64,000 nt of DNA from Metarhizium brunneum (GCF_013426205.1 NC_089422.1:7467001-7531000), one strand, 5' to 3'; positions 12,468 to 26,100 are shown, counted from the first letter of the stretch. Notes: a model not told the origin generated them from the letters alone. Numbers and translations: made by a program.

Positions 12468-15400
12468 TTAAGTCTTATTATCAAATTCTTGGGCCGCTGG
12501 TGTTGCAGATCCCTTTGAATGGGACATGCTATATGGAGCCTAAACTTTTGCGTTAATCATCAGTACAACCGGCGTTGCATAGCTGCACAACTTACGAGGA
12601 CTTCCTTTGCGTTACAGATTCTCCATGCTAGTTTCTGCACGTTTCCATCTGCCAACACCACAGCCGGCGCAAACTCGATACCAAACATTTCTCGAATGGC
12701 ATATACTATCCTCTTGGCATACTTGCCATCACGCTCAACATAACTGCCAAATGGTTCATCGACAGTACATGGTGCAATATCAGGGTCTCTATCAAAACAG
12801 TTCCGCACAACCGGTAAGATTGCTGCCTCGACTGCTTCGGCGTACATGCCCTTGGAATCGAGATCCACATCATCCTCTGCAAACTGCGCAATGCGAATTT
12901 CAAAGGGCTCGGATATCGCCATGGCCATGTGCCTGCCATTATGGTGGTATCGGAATTCAAAAACACCTTGCGTCCACCAGAGCTTGTCTCCATTGAATTC
13001 GACTTCACCCTCCACCATATCTGGCTCAGACGAGTCGCTCTTGGGAGATGGATGCTCAGGAGTCACAATGCTGCTGTCAGCAGTCAAGGCATCATAGACA
13101 CCTTCGTTTGTGGGAGCCCAGCGCCCAAGAGACGGAACTTCAGTAGACTCTCTGGAGCGGTTGTCCGTAACCATATACAGGCCGATCCAATCTTTGTCGC
13201 TGTGGTTTGCAGGTGCTCTCCACTTCACTCTCAAGGGAGCACCATACTCGTATGCCATGGTCTTGACGTGCTTGGGGAACCGCCCAGTGAAGCTCTCCTT
13301 ACCGGTGGCTCTATCGTGAATATTTGACAGAGCAGACGGCGTGCCCTCAACAGAGAGCGAGTACAACTTCGGGTCCAACCCAGCCAAATCCGCAGGAATC
13401 TTCGTAAGAGTGATCCGAGCCGGCGCGATGTTGAAGAGAGCAGACGTGTCTCGCACAATGGTCTTGACACCAGAAGCAAATTTAGGGCGAGCGCTATCGA
13501 TGAAATCTTCTACGAAATGAGTGGTATCGTCAAGGACCTTGTCGACGCTTTCTTGCCAGCCTTTGACCGGGGGTGGCAAGGCACGCTTGATAAACTTGGT
13601 GAGGCCAGCCTCTCCACGCATGCTTCTGCCGTAAATCTTTTGCATGTGCGGTCTCTCGACGTACGAGATGTAATACAGGGTAAGGAGCTGTGCTACAAGA
13701 GCCATAATAAAGATAGCTCTGCTCCAGGTAATGAGTGCGCCGCCCCAGGCACCAGCCGTCCCAAAGATCCTCTCGGGGTTGTTGAGAAATCGATAGATGG
13801 ACGTATAATTAAGTTTAGCCTCTTGGTCCCAGAAGAAGTCACCACAAAACCAGCCAAATTCACCTAGTGAGTCATAAACACTGAAGGCGGTCCATAGCTG
13901 CAAGGCAATCAAGCCACCGCCCAGGACGTGTTTGAGAAGGACAAGGCCGTAGCCCCAGTCCGATGGCATGGAGTACATCTTGTAACAAGCGGCAACAAAT
14001 GACGCGTTGCACATAATCATGCTAATGTGATGTAGGCCCTTCCACTGCCGCCAGGCTTCACCCGCACTCTCGCCATATTTGAGAAAGTGACGGGTCCACA
14101 TTTTGGTCTTGGACTGCTTGTCAAGAATGATGCTTAGACCGAGGTGGTACCAGACACGCCACAGGAGTGCGTGAGCTACGAAGAAGGCCTGCCAGGCTGG
14201 CGTCGTTGGGGTTGCCAGGGTAAGGATGGCTACGTACATGGGCAAGAGAACAACCATTGAGTCTGGCACTCTGAAAAGATCCATGTTTCTAAAGCCAACC
14301 ATGTTGTGAACCGGGACTGGTGGCTCTTGCGTAGCCATCTTGGGAGTAGAAGCCGGGCGGTCGGTGGAGTTGTGGTCGGACATGTCGGGACTCACATTGG
14401 AATCACTTTGAAGCCGGGAAAGGTCCCTCTTTCTCGGTAGAGGAGGGTTGTAGGTCTTTTCGATGTGAGGATTCTCCACAGTCACCAGGAAGGCGAATTG
14501 GGCGGCATGCGCGATTATGGAGATGAAAAGAACCTCATAGCTGGCGGCCATCATGGAGATGCCGTAGTATCCAGCATAACCGATCGAGTACATGGGGTGC
14601 GGCGCCATTTCGAACACGCCGTCAAAGGTCAGGTCTTGATCGATGAGATAGAAGAAGTCACCCCAGTACCACGCAAAGTCCTTGACGACTCTGTGGGCAT
14701 CCAGCTTAACCCAGAGATTGAATCCAACCAAGGCAATACCCAGGGCCCAGCGAGCAGCCCCAACAATAATATTCTCCCCTTCCGGGGTGTGACCACAGAC
14801 GATAGCAAATAGGCAATATGACACAAAATCACACATCAAGATCAAGTCAACAACCCGCCGGAAGACTAACCATGTGTTGTACTCCAAAGGTGCCTTTTCG
14901 AATTCGTAGTCTTCCGGTATTTTTGCTTCGAGTTCTCGCTTGAGGAGGTTGTAGAGCCAAGGTCGAGGGTTGTTACCCGTTTTGGGATCTTCAAAGAGCT
15001 TCCAGCGTTTGGCCCAAGTTATCAGACGTCGGTGGCGGGACTGAATATGTAATAACACACCGATTCCTACGTTGTAACAGCCTCTCCAGAATAAGAAGGT
15101 GACGGCGAAGACGGGTCGCTTCCATCCGGCCGGTAGGGAATAAGCGACTAGAATCATAAACGCCAGTATCCCGAGGACAACGGCATCAGACAGGTTCTTG
15201 GGTTGCCGTGGGTCCAGAAGCTGCGATACCATATCATGGGTAGTTGGCACAATAAAGACTGCCAGACAGAACAACAGGTTAGTTGGAATCTGCGCTGACA
15301 GAGAGGCCAATTGGTCTCAGCGACGATGGCAAATGGTCACTTACTTGTGCCATCCGGGGTTCGCCCAAATGTCTTTGAATTTGACTTGGGCTTGTCATGG

Positions 15401-15531
15401 TCCGGGCCGTCTTCAGTAGACAGGCTTTCCACGGCGACAGCCTGTGGTTGGTTGGTAACAATGGGAGAATCTCTCGTCTGCCGTTGACGGAGCTCAGACG
15501 CTTCAGCGTCGACACCGGTGCTTTTACTCAT
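12468..15531 (-). CDS. cho2: Phosphatidylethanolamine N-methyltransferase (Cho2)
   Basis: The model is 973 residues. Exons are 15531-15345, 15258-12596 and 12539-12468. Cho2 catalyses the first methylation of phosphatidylethanolamine with S-adenosylmethionine, in the endoplasmic reticulum membrane, on the way to phosphatidylcholine. The hallmark segment [18 protein letters not shown] is restored when the first intron is removed. The protein carries many membrane helices and two related methyltransferase halves ([19 protein letters not shown] in the first; a second block after [14 protein letters not shown]). The C-terminal soluble part ends APYSMSHSK. That tail comes from a 72-nt last exon that is easily missed; without it the protein ends in a spurious stop inside the 56-nt intron. 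The start is the first in-frame ATG (MSKSTG). The length fits fungal Cho2. Confidence 0.95.
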
Positions 15532-17559
15532 GTCTGCAATGAGCACCGAGAAGGATTATCCATGAAGCAGGAGAAAGCTTGCCCCGGAGGAAAGGGAGGT
15601 GAAAGAAACAGGAAGCCGCGGAGAGGCACGAAGAACGAGGGAGTTGTAGGAGGCGTGATGGATAAATGTGGGCTCGCGGCCCAAGGGACTCTCGACGTGT
15701 TGGCTATGCTACGCTATCCCACCGAGTAGACGAATTCCAATTGCCCTCTTTGGATATAGTCGCAGGGTCTCGGATTACTACTAAAGTAGTCGGACTGGAA
15801 CGCTAGGGAAGCTGCTCGCGTGGGCATAGGTTCAAACGCAGCGGAAAGGCTGATGGCCGCTGCAGCCTCCACTCTGGCACAAAGAATGGGCCAGGTTATC
15901 GCGGGAAGTGTTCGTTTGGCTTCGGCACAAGGTGTCATGAGTCCTTGTGAAGATGCAAGGCGAATATGCGGTGCAGGCGATGCCGTCAAATCAGGCCAGT
16001 AACGGCTGCAGGGGCCGGCAATTAACGCACACTTCGGCGCAAGATCGATAATACGCCTGTGCTCCGTGGACGGGTGATGTCAGAAGACGGGCAACTTTGC
16101 TTTCATGTGCGGACAGCCATGTGGCTAGCAATACTCGCTGTGTAGGACATGGGTTTCGAAGGTTGCGAGAGTATGGAGCACATGCAATGCAACTCGGAGT
16201 TGTTGGGGGGTCTGAAGGGGTTGAAGAAGGGCTCATTGGACGGAAGGCGTGCCACAGCATTAGCAGCCCGCACCTTCCATGCTCAAGTGTACAGTTTACC
16301 GTACTTTTCCGTCACGGCACTCCTGGAGCATAAATAATGCAGCAGCTTTAGAAAACTACCGGGTACATACATACATATATCTCAAGTAGCACCAGATTTA
16401 TCCTCAGTCAGGTTAACTCGTGTATTGTTCTCTGTTCTCAGTACAGACGACATGGACCCGGATGAAAGGCCACACGGGCTGATAGGCTCGCACAATCCGC
16501 GACGGAAGGCATGCGACGTCGTGTTTCCCCGCCTGCATGAGATGTCGACAGCCCAAGTCCATCTTCACAAGCCAAAAAGGCGAGGTGTCAAGCTCAACAA
16601 AATTGCCCTGGCTGTTCACTACTTGGGAGATCAATTTTTTAAATTGCCCCCAGCACTAGCCTATTTTTGTCATGATCTAGAATCCCATCAGCGCCTTCTC
16701 CCCTGTACGCTCCGCACTACACCAATAGATTGTTACGGTGCTACTGCTCCGTGCGCCATTTGCCGATTGTCTTTCCACTTCAAGTTTTCTTGTTTACAAA
16801 CGCAGCCCAAGTAACAACGCAAGCGGAGCGTCGACGCCCTGTTAGCACAGCCAATGACTTCCACTCATTGCTACATCACTCAAACAGCCCAAACCAAAAG
16901 AGCCCACTCACATCTATGTACTTGAGCAGACTGGTCAACCAAAGAACGTTCAAGGCTACCGAAGTTGCTTGCAGCAAACGTTGAATGCTTCCGTCGAGCA
17001 AAATACGAAACTCGGCCAGTTCCCCCACTCGTCGCCTGGTTTACCGGTGCGGGGCCGCACAGAGCTGGCCAGAAGAGGGAGGAATTTCTGTTTGCAATGC
17101 GGCAGAGCTTTGCAGCCTTGTTTCATTTTTCAGAGAAAACTCCAATGGGATAGGGACATGTGTTCAGCATTATACTATCATACCGTAACTATGGTCACCA
17201 GGCCATCCGCCGATCTTTCCCTGGCCTCGGAACCTCCTCCACATGAAGAATCCCGTCCTTCTCGATCAACGAGAACCAATTATTGCCCCTCGTTCGTCCG
17301 GACGTCAGTCCCAAACCACATGGCTTCAAGGCTCGGTTCCGGCTTCCCGACGGTCCAGGGACTTACTTGCCGAGCACACCGCAAGACCAGACATTGCGTA
17401 AAGAAAATCCATCTCAGTCGTAATAGGCATGCACGGGAAAGTGAGTGATGTATCAGGCCTGGCTGGATGGTGAATGAAAAGAGCAGAAAGAAAGAAAGAA
17501 AACCGTAATGTAAATGCATTAACCCCGGATCCCTAATACCCTATGACAACAGAAACAGT
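15532..17559. other. Spacer between cho2 and the eIF3g gene
   Basis: About 2 kb containing the cho2 promoter and the 3' end of the eIF3g gene. Overlapping small open frames (for example 16425-16814 and 16969-17448) show no domain and no consistent exon structure. A (GAAA)n-like run lies near 17485-17502. I see no gene. Confidence 0.5.
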
Positions 17560-18573
17560 CTACTGAGCCTTCTTAGCAAACTCGACTCTGAGAATAAGAT
17601 GCTTGAAACCAAATCCATCCATCTTGCTGCATGCCTTGACGGCATCTCCACGGTCCGCGAAACTGATAAAAGCGAACCCCTTAGCCATACCAGTTTCCCT
17701 GTCCTTAGCAAGGAACACTCTGGTGACTCTTCCAAATCGCTCGAACATATCCCGTAACTCTGACTCCTCTGCCATCTCGGAAACCTATTGAAAAAAGTTA
17801 GTTAGGCGGCGCGTGTACAAGAATTGCAGGACGACACTTACGTTGGTGACGCGAAGCGTAGCAAGGTCGTCTCTCTCGCCGTACTTGGACCCTCCCATGC
17901 GCTCGCCAACCGCTCCGGCACGATCGCCACGCAGAGCAGGAGGAACATAGGAGCCCTTCTTGGCAGCACCTCCGGCACCAGAAGGCGCAGGCTCGTCGCC
18001 CATGCCGGCAGCAACATCTGCAGCGCCATTCTCTCCGATGGGCGCCATGGTATCCTTGTAGGGACATCTGGCCGTGAAATGTTCGCCGTTGCAAATACGG
18101 CACTTGACCTTCTTGTCCTTGAGCTTGTCCTTCATCGACTGCGCGTTGGGGTCCTGGCTCTCGTCCTTGGCATCCTTGCGCCAGTTGATGCTGGGTCGGA
18201 AGATGATATTCTCGCCGACCGATGTGGTATCGGGTGCAGGGCCAGCGCCGTCCTTTTGGCTGAGGCCGAACTTGGACCAGTTCTTTCTGTCGGCGACGCG
18301 GGGGTTGACCGTCTCCTTGTGCGTAACATAGCGAACTCGACGGGTCGTCTTTACTTTCTGGCCCTGGTCATTGTATCGGAATGTGATGATGGTCTTGGTT
18401 CCGTCCTTGTTGGAGATGGTCTGGGGGGGAGGGAGATCGGTGGTCTCTTCGACATCGTCGTCGTCGGCCCAGTCATGCCTATTTTGAGGGTGGGGTTAGC
18501 TATGCGAAACCAGGCTGGCGATGCTTCTCTTCAGGGTTACTCACTTGGCCTTCGGGGGTGCCGTCGTAGCCAT
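17560..18573 (-). CDS. tif35: Eukaryotic translation initiation factor 3 subunit G (eIF3g/Tif35)
   Basis: The spliced protein is 296 residues. Exons are 18573-18545, 18478-17842 and 17784-17560, with introns of 66 and 57 nt. The family's order is complete: an acidic N-terminus ([11 protein letters not shown]), an eIF3i-binding region with WSKFGL, a zinc knuckle at about residues 136-149 ([15 protein letters not shown]), a Gly/Ala linker and a C-terminal RRM at about 214-292. The RRM shows RNP2 (LRVTNV) and RNP1 (KGFAFISF). eIF3g is a core subunit of the eIF3 complex and helps scanning and reinitiation on the 40S ribosome. The first exon encodes only ten residues ([10 protein letters not shown]). 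The last intron falls inside RNP2. Confidence 0.95.
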
Positions 18574-19633
18574 GGTTGCGATTTTCGAATTTTCTATATG
18601 CCTCCCCTGCGTCGTAATCGTGGTTCAGGCAGATTATGGGTGTAATTTCGCGCCTCGGGGCTGGTCGTTGCGATCGTGGGGTTTCTTGGATATCGACGAA
18701 TTTAACACTTTTTCGTGCGATGACTGTTGGTCGTCGTGGGGCGAGAAGTCAAGCCACAGGACGTGTGGCTTGAGTCATATCACGTGACGTGTGCTCATCT
18801 AGCTAGCTACCCTGAACCCATCTGGGTCGCTGGACAACGTCGGTTTAGGACACATTGCAAACAACGCACTTCTGATTTATTACTAATGCTCACTGTACTC
18901 TTATTCGTGGAGTAGTGGAAGAAAGGCAAGGAGGGCGGAAGACAGACTTTTTATTCTGGGCACTGAATGCAAAATTGTGAGAGGAATACCATTGTACTAA
19001 GACTATCACCGGAAATATGCCAGAAACCATACACTAAGACATGTTCATTTGATGCCCATGTACCGAGTGGGGATCGAATATCCGGGGTCTCGTCTCACAC
19101 GAGCTGCCACATTATCGGCAGCTACGGACCCAACGGATAAACAGACCATTTCGTCGATCTGGTATGTTCTCCTCGGACAATAGTGGCATTGGCTCGGGTT
19201 ACCATCGTCGCGAGGCGGGAGAGTTAATTGCCACCCTCGTCGCCTGCTTGCCTGTTGTTTACCAGCCAAGAGCCCAAGCTTGGCCAAGAGCGGCGCAGCT
19301 CAAGACGTTGCGCTACCACGTAATCAGGAAGCCGCACGCGTAATCTCAGAGAGACACTACCGAAAGCCCCGCGTGGCGTAGAGTCCGGTCTGGTTCGTCC
19401 TGTGACACGCCCAGAGTTTCGACCACCTCGAATAAATTCGAGGCTCGGCCTTCTTGGCGACCAGCTATGTGCCACCTGTTGGGCCTGCCACGTTCTCCTC
19501 ACTCAACATCCCCCTTTTTTTTTTCTTTCGCCGCTCTGAAATAACAATTCCTCTGTACCCAACCTACCGGTAATCGCCCCCGAAACCTGCACTCGACCCC
19601 CCTCCATCGCGACAGTCATTGAATACCATCGAC
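18574..19633. other. Divergent promoter region between eIF3g and the CYSTM gene
   Basis: The two flanking genes point away from each other, so both promoters lie here. A pyrimidine-rich tract with a long T run at about 19510-19530, preceded by CCCCT, lies about 100 bases before the CYSTM start. Such CT stretches are common upstream of well-expressed filamentous fungal genes. A 6-bp-stem hairpin occurs at 19103-19122. No gene is seen. Confidence 0.5.
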
Positions 19634-20008
19634 ATGAGCAGCAAGGTCGAAGAGCCTCCCCCGTATGGCGGTGCTCCTCCACCCGTGGCCCCGAAGCCTT
19701 CCTACGGCGGCGGTCCAGCGCCGTTCCCAGATGATCAGCAGCGCGGCTACCAGCAGCCATATTATCAACAACAACAGCAGCAGCAGCAGCAACCATACTA
19801 CCAACCCGGTCCTCAGATGGGCTATTACAATCAACAGCAAGGACAGTATCCCCCTGGACAATATGGACCCCCACAGGGACAGTTCCAGCCGGGTTACCAA
19901 CCCTATCAGACCTATCAGCCTCAACAAAGACAAGACAAATCGTCTGGTATCATGACTGGTTTATTAGCAGGGTTGGCATGCTGCTGCTGCTTGGACTGCC
20001 TTTTCTAA
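19634..20008 (+). CDS. Small Pro/Gln/Tyr-rich CYSTM-type membrane protein
   Basis: A single exon encodes 124 residues. The start is the ATG before SSKVEEPPPYGG; the open frame extends 15 bases further upstream only through a TTG codon. Residues 1-105 are rich in Pro, Gln, Tyr and Gly, with a polyglutamine run and repeated GQYPPGQYGPPQGQF-like units. The C-terminus is a short hydrophobic segment with packed cysteines (GLLAGLACCCCLDCLF). This architecture matches the CYSTM family, in which a Cys-rich tail helix anchors small proteins in membranes and members are linked to stress tolerance in plants and yeast. The tail cysteines may be palmitoylated, which is inference. The CT-rich promoter just upstream fits strong or inducible expression. 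Confidence 0.82.
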   Translation: MSSKVEEPPPYGGAPPPVAPKPSYGGGPAPFPDDQQRGYQQPYYQQQQQQQQQPYYQPGPQMGYYNQQQGQYPPGQYGPPQGQFQPGYQPYQTYQPQQRQDKSSGIMTGLLAGLACCCCLDCLF

Positions 20009-23000
20009 CCGGCACGTTACTCACATGGCCGAGCGAGAGAGTAAAGGGAAAATTTCAGCCGAATACTGGGCTTTGCGGTCTCGCAATTGCGAGTACAATA
20101 GAGAAAATCTGCCAAAAAGGAAGAAAGGGCCTGGGATCATAATCGCTCCTTTATTTCCTGTCGGGAAGTCTACTTGCAGCCTAACCCGCTGATCTGCCGA
20201 GCTGATCGTTTGAAGGCATTCAAACGTGATGCTGATTGTGGTGCCCGGAATACATGGTTTTTGGAGTGTAGCAACGGGACTCGACCTGCAAGGAGGAGCG
20301 CTGGATATTGGTACGCACATTACTTTTTTATTGGCGTTGGTGTTGGGCATAGAGCGCACCGTCGAGGCATCTTGGTTTGTCTTTGTACGAATTGTTAGCA
20401 AATGCATCTTTGCGCATTCCTGCGCAGCTTTGCAGATGTGAATTATCTTTTACCTTTGATATATCTACTTATCCTTTGCAACCTACGGTAGACGTCCCGT
20501 GACTCATTTTCTTCGTGTGCGCTGACGAACAGTGCGAGCAAGATGTGCTGAATCTCTCGCCTCGAGCTCTCAAGCACGGGGCGGGCAATACTAGTATTAA
20601 CCCGCTTGCTTGGTAGGGACAGGCGTTCTCAGGGAATTTCTTTGTCGCACGAAGTAAAAGGGTGCATGCATCATTGTACTGATTATCTGTGCGCTTGGTT
20701 AGTATTCGATTGTTGCCGTGTGCAACAACAAAGGGGCCTGAATGTCGTGTGTTGCAACTGCAGTAGACTTTTGCAGGTCGACCGATCTTTTGTACATACT
20801 GACTTGATGTATCTACTACGTATGTCATTGCTCAGGCTCTTCAGTATAGATGAGCATGGTATTTATAGGACAGGGCAGATGAGGTGGCCGGCCTCTTCCT
20901 TGACACCGAGAGAAGAGACAACGACTCCCGTTGTGAATAGCAGGAGAAACGGGCGGACAAGATGCGTCGTCACACCAAGATTTTGCATGCTGGTATGCAA
21001 AGTCGATAAGCGATAGTTGTACTGCATTTGCGATTGTGCGACGGCTGGTCACCTACCTAGGTGTACTTGATGTATTGGGATCTCGAACTCTGCAGGACAT
21101 GGTAGCTGTCCAATGCCACGGAAGCTTTTGAGCGTACATATAGCTACCGTCCAGTAGAAGCGAATGAGGTCGATCTGCGTTATTGAGGCCGCACATGACC
21201 TGTAGGTGGTCAAAATGTCGCTTATTTATGTTTTGGCGACTTGGCTTCATCCCTGATGACCAAAAACGAACATCCAGCACTGCTTCAGCATCGCTCCAAT
21301 AGCCCGAGACCAGGCTCATACATTTCAAGCCACGAGCTTCGTTTAGTCTCGCTCGGCTCAAAGTTATGTCACTGCAAAACTCACTGCTCTGGAGGTTGCA
21401 GAGGCAGTTTGCGTGAATGGAATCTGCAGTCAAGGATGAATGCTGTAAGACGTCGCTCCAGGCTGTGCAACCTGATATCGAATCATATACATCAGAAGTT
21501 TTACAAGCAGCGATCGTGAAATAATGTCTCCATGGATGAGACTGAAGAACTGGTTACGGATTACTCTGAGTCATAGCGTTACAACTACACGGAATTTGCA
21601 AAACATGTCCAGGAACTACATACATAGAATCATATCCAGTTTACAGGGACTTGATTTCAGTGGAACTGTTGGGTTCTTCACTTTGAAAGTAACCGATGAT
21701 GAGCGCACATACGTGGGATTTACTACGTGACCCTATTGCAGCACATCATACTTGGACATGGAAATGACCAGACATCTTTTGTCTAAAACTCGTTTAAAGG
21801 GACGCGAAATGTGCTACCTTGAGGCCGGCACAAATGCAAGCATCCATTCGTATCGCCTATGTGCACCATGGAATCCCCTGATGGAAGCGGCATGTCCGCA
21901 AAGGTACGATTTGTGGCCGCATCACGGCGAGGACTGTGCTACGTACATGATTGGAGTCCCATGCAGAACTTGCACATGTGGTGAGTTGGCAACGCTGGGC
22001 ATTTGATGCTAGGCGTGGTAGGGCTGACTTGGCCGGTATGTGCTTGAATCAAGTCTTGGCCACGACGATGTCTCAGCGCCGTGGCATGTACATCAAAAAC
22101 GTCATCATCACGGCCATCCGCGCACCCTCCATTGGGGCTTCAGGGAACGTGTTCACGCTGCGCTTTGTCGTGACCCTCCCATGAATGAATGGATTCGCGG
22201 GGCTATGGAGGTTTATTTAGTTTCGCTTGCCGCCAGTCATCCCTTGTTTGAGTTCAGGACGAGCGCTTGGGTTCCCGCCAAGGACGAACCTGGAGCCACA
22301 GTCGCCGGCGGATATTCACTGGCTGTTGGCTGGCAAACTGGGCCAAGGATCCATCTTTTTTGGTTCGGATGGGCCAGGTGCGCAGGGATGGGCTCGACGA
22401 TCGGTAATTTACTGCAGCACATTCTGCAACAAAGGCTGTGCACGCACGCCCATGCGCGATGCAAAAACAGGATTGATGCCACATGTCAACGGGCTGTAGT
22501 ACGGAGTAGTGGCTGCGGCTTGACGAAGAGTTTGCAGGGCGAGCCGACAATAGAGCACATGCAGTTGCTCAGTGCCACCGCGGGCTGCATTGAACGACTG
22601 TGGTTGGCTACCAGACCAGCAGTGGCGCTTCCAGTCGCCCAGCTTGCCAAGGTACCGCCTGTGGCCTGAAGTACGATTACAGCATCGTTGACCTGTGGTA
22701 CCTGCCCAGCTGTGCACCAGACACCAGTTGACCCGTCTGTGGGTAGCTCTTGCCGTCCCGCTAGTCGCCTCTGATGTCACTCCTTGCATTAGCCCAGGTC
22801 CTTCCTTTGCCTAAATCGGTCGATTGGTGTTTGTGTGCCAACTTTGAGACAAGTTCATGACGCACTACTCCTTCGTCCCTCTTTATGCTGGCAGGCCGGT
22901 TTAATATTCACTGTCGCTCCGTTGTGCTCTTTTACCCTTTTGTCCCAGTGACCCTGCAGATGTTTCTTTGTATTCTACGCCTTCAACCACCAACTTATCT

Positions 23001-23187
23001 CATTTGCACAAATCATGTTCCAGTCATCACTTTCGACCTGTCCCCCATTCATTTAGCCGTCCGTCTCCATCATCCACCCACCTGGCCTGGGGGGTTGACC
23101 CTATTCTTTGCCCGCCAGGCTGTAGGGACATGAGACTACTCACCTTGCTCACGACGACATTCTACCGAACCAGATCAGCCTTCCCTC
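20009..23187. other. 3.2-kb gene-poor spacer before the CSC1-like gene
   Basis: Two genes on the plus strand flank it. It should contain the CYSTM 3' untranslated region and the promoter of the channel gene. The longest open frame (22040-22669, 209 codons) has no recognisable domain. It overlaps others of similar length on both strands, as expected by chance. One exact TACGGAGTA word lies at 22500-22508. I find no transposon relic or RNA gene. Confidence 0.5.
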
Positions 23188-26100
23188 ATGGCTTCACATA
23201 TACTTGCAAGCGTGGATGCTAGGTCAAGCTTCTGGCTATCCAGCTCCTTGGCCGAAGCAATCTCCGCTCTGTCGCAACCCGTGGCAATCTTTACTCGGGA
23301 TGACGACTCCAAGACCCAGCAACAGCAAGGACTTGGTATAGTCAGTTTCCTAACTGCTATTGGAACGGCTGTGGCTATCTTTGCGGCACAATTTTCCTTG
23401 TTTGCATTGTTACGAAATAGGCTAGCGAGAATATTGTATGTTGTGTTCCCATTCCCCCATAATATTGGCGGTTCAGTTTATTAATTCGAACATGAAAAAA
23501 TCAGCAAGCCAAAGACTTACCTCGTTCCCGAGCGTGAGAGAACCGAGCCGCCGCCAGGAAGCCTGGTATCCATGATTCGAGCACTGATTACGTACGACGA
23601 ACGCGAGGTCATCAAGAAATGCGGCCTGGACGCCTATTTTTTTCTTCGCTATCTGAAAACGCTTCTCGTCATTTTCGTACCAATATGCTTTGTCGTACTA
23701 CCCATTTTGATACCCATGAATTACGTGGGTGGCTTGGGTCGAGAAATCGATATCAAAGATAGTGCCAGGAATTCCTCCAGTAGCAAGGCTGTTCCGACTG
23801 GTCTCGACACATTGGCATGGGGAAACGTCACTCCGCAAAATACAAGCCGATACACAGCTCATCTTATACTGGCCATTCTCGTGGTGATATGGGTCTGCAC
23901 AGTCTTTTTCCTTGAGCTTCGGGTTTACATCAAAATCCGCCAAGATTATCTGGCCAGCCCCGAGCACCGTCTTCGAGCCTCCGCTACCACTGTTCTTGTC
24001 AGTGGCATTCCGAAAAAATGGTTAACCGAGGAAGCTTTATTAGGCTTGTTCGACGTGTTGCCGGGGGGAATTAGAAACCTTTGGATCAACAGAGACCTGA
24101 CCACCCTCCTTGACAAGATCTCCCTCAGGGATAATGTTCATAAGCGATTGGAATCTGCCGAGACAGATCTCATCAAAGCAGTCAAAAAGGCACAACTGAA
24201 GCAGAGAAATGCTGAAGACAAGAAGAGGCGTAGGAAGCTGAATCTAAAAGCCTTGACTAGAGAAGAGAGAGTTGCTAGAGATGCAGAAGAGGACGCTGAA
24301 GCTAATCGTTTAGCTCGTACCGAAGAAGGCAAAGATGCTGGACACGACCAAGTCGTCCCCCACACTGTCGATGCCGGCATTCGCGAGTCTATGCTTCACG
24401 ATCAAGAGAAGACCTCTTTGCAGGATACCACTAGGGGGCCCGAGATCCACCACAACCCGCTGCATCATGTCGGGGCTGGCCTGAAGGGAGTTGCTGGCAA
24501 GGCGGGACGAGGTGTCAACGATGTACTGGTCACGAAAAACGGGTTCATGGATCTGAGCTCTACTATGGAACATTCCCACCAAAGAGTTCCTTCTCCGGCT
24601 CCGGCAGAGTCGTTGGAGGCTCCACGAACTAGCTCTCTGGACGGATCAGTACTCACATCCAGTTCGTCTAGAGCCATCAAACCACCCCACGGCGCCGGGC
24701 ACCGCTACGGCATGGAAAACTCTGTTCGCAAAGTTGACAACGTTGACGACTTATACTTGAATGCAAAGCCAAGGTTCTGGCAGTTCTGGAAAGCGCCTCA
24801 GGGCGGGTTTGCATTTCCAGAACCGCATGGCACTTCGGAATGCGCGTCTGCCACCGAGGAGTCTGGCTGGCAATCTTTCAAACATTATATTCCATTCATG
24901 GGCCCAAAAGAAGAACCATTCAAATACGAGGACGCTTACGAATGCCAGTATAAATCAGACATGGAGACAGATGCCGAGTGGGCGAAATATATTAAAAGAC
25001 GTGACCGCCCAACTCATCATCTTCCCTTGTTTGGGTTAAGTTGGATGTTTGGAATGCCACTTGTCACCAAAAAGGTGGACACGATTTACTGGTGCCGCCA
25101 GGAGCTTGCCCGACTGAACTTGGAAATTGAGGAAGATCAAAAGCATCCCGAAAGGTTCCCATCGATGGGTTCTGCTTTTATTCAGTTCAATCATCAGATT
25201 GCCGCGCACATGGCATGTCAAAGCGTTGCTCACCACTTACCAAAGCACATGTCACCACGAGCCATTGAGATTTCGCCTCGCGACGTTGTCTGGGAGAACA
25301 TGGCAATCAACTGGTGGCAGCAGTGGGTTCGTTCAATCATAGTTGTGATAATCGTTGTCGCTATGTTTGCATTATGGGCCATAATTGTGGCCTGGACTGC
25401 TGCCATAGGTCAAGCCGATGCTCTCATTACATCTAACGGATGGCTATCAGACCTTGAACGGAATAAAAAACTGGGAACTCTCATCAAAGCAATTGCTGGT
25501 GTCTTGCCCGCTACTGTCTTATCGATTTTACTCCTCTTGGCTGTGGTAATTTTCGGTTTCTTGGCAGGCTTGAAGGGTGCAAAGACAGGGTCACAGAAGA
25601 CTGAGTTCGTACAGATGTACTACTTTGCTTTCCTCTTCGTACAAGTCTTCCTCGTCGTTTCGATTGCGTCGTTCTTTTTCAGGTCGCTTGGCGAGATTGT
25701 CAACAGTGTCAAGGAGCTGTCCAGTGTTGACGCCGTCCTTAATCTCCTGGCCCAGAATTTGCCATCCGCTGCCATTTACTTCTTTTCTTACATGGTTCTC
25801 CAAGCTCTGTCTACGAGTTCCGGCACCTTGTTGCAAGTCATGACTTTGTTCATGTGGTATATCATGGCGCCGATGAGCGACAGCACTGCCAGACAGAAGT
25901 GGGCACGGAATACCTCGCTCAACCAGGTCAACTGGGGTTCTTTCTTCCCCGTGTATACCAACTTCGCCTGCATTGGGTTGATATACTGTATTATTGCGCC
26001 TCTCATCTCCATCTTTGCAGTCATAACGTTCGGTCTGCTCTGGCTGGCTCAGAGATATGCCATGCTCTATGTCAACCGATCGGGCACTGACACTGGCGGA

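Noticed and set aside
15532..15546. Upstream extension of Cho2 by five codons
   Set aside because: The extension begins with GTG, not ATG. The first ATG is at 15531.
19063..19134. tRNA-like minus-strand sequence with a D-arm-like hairpin and a GGGGATCGAA box
   Set aside because: The T-arm stem is mismatched, the anticodon loop lacks U at position 33 and the acceptor ends do not pair. I do not call a tRNA.
22040..22669. 209-codon open frame in the spacer before the channel gene
   Set aside because: It has no domain, shows atypical composition (rich in His, Cys and Trp) and overlaps competing frames on the other strand.
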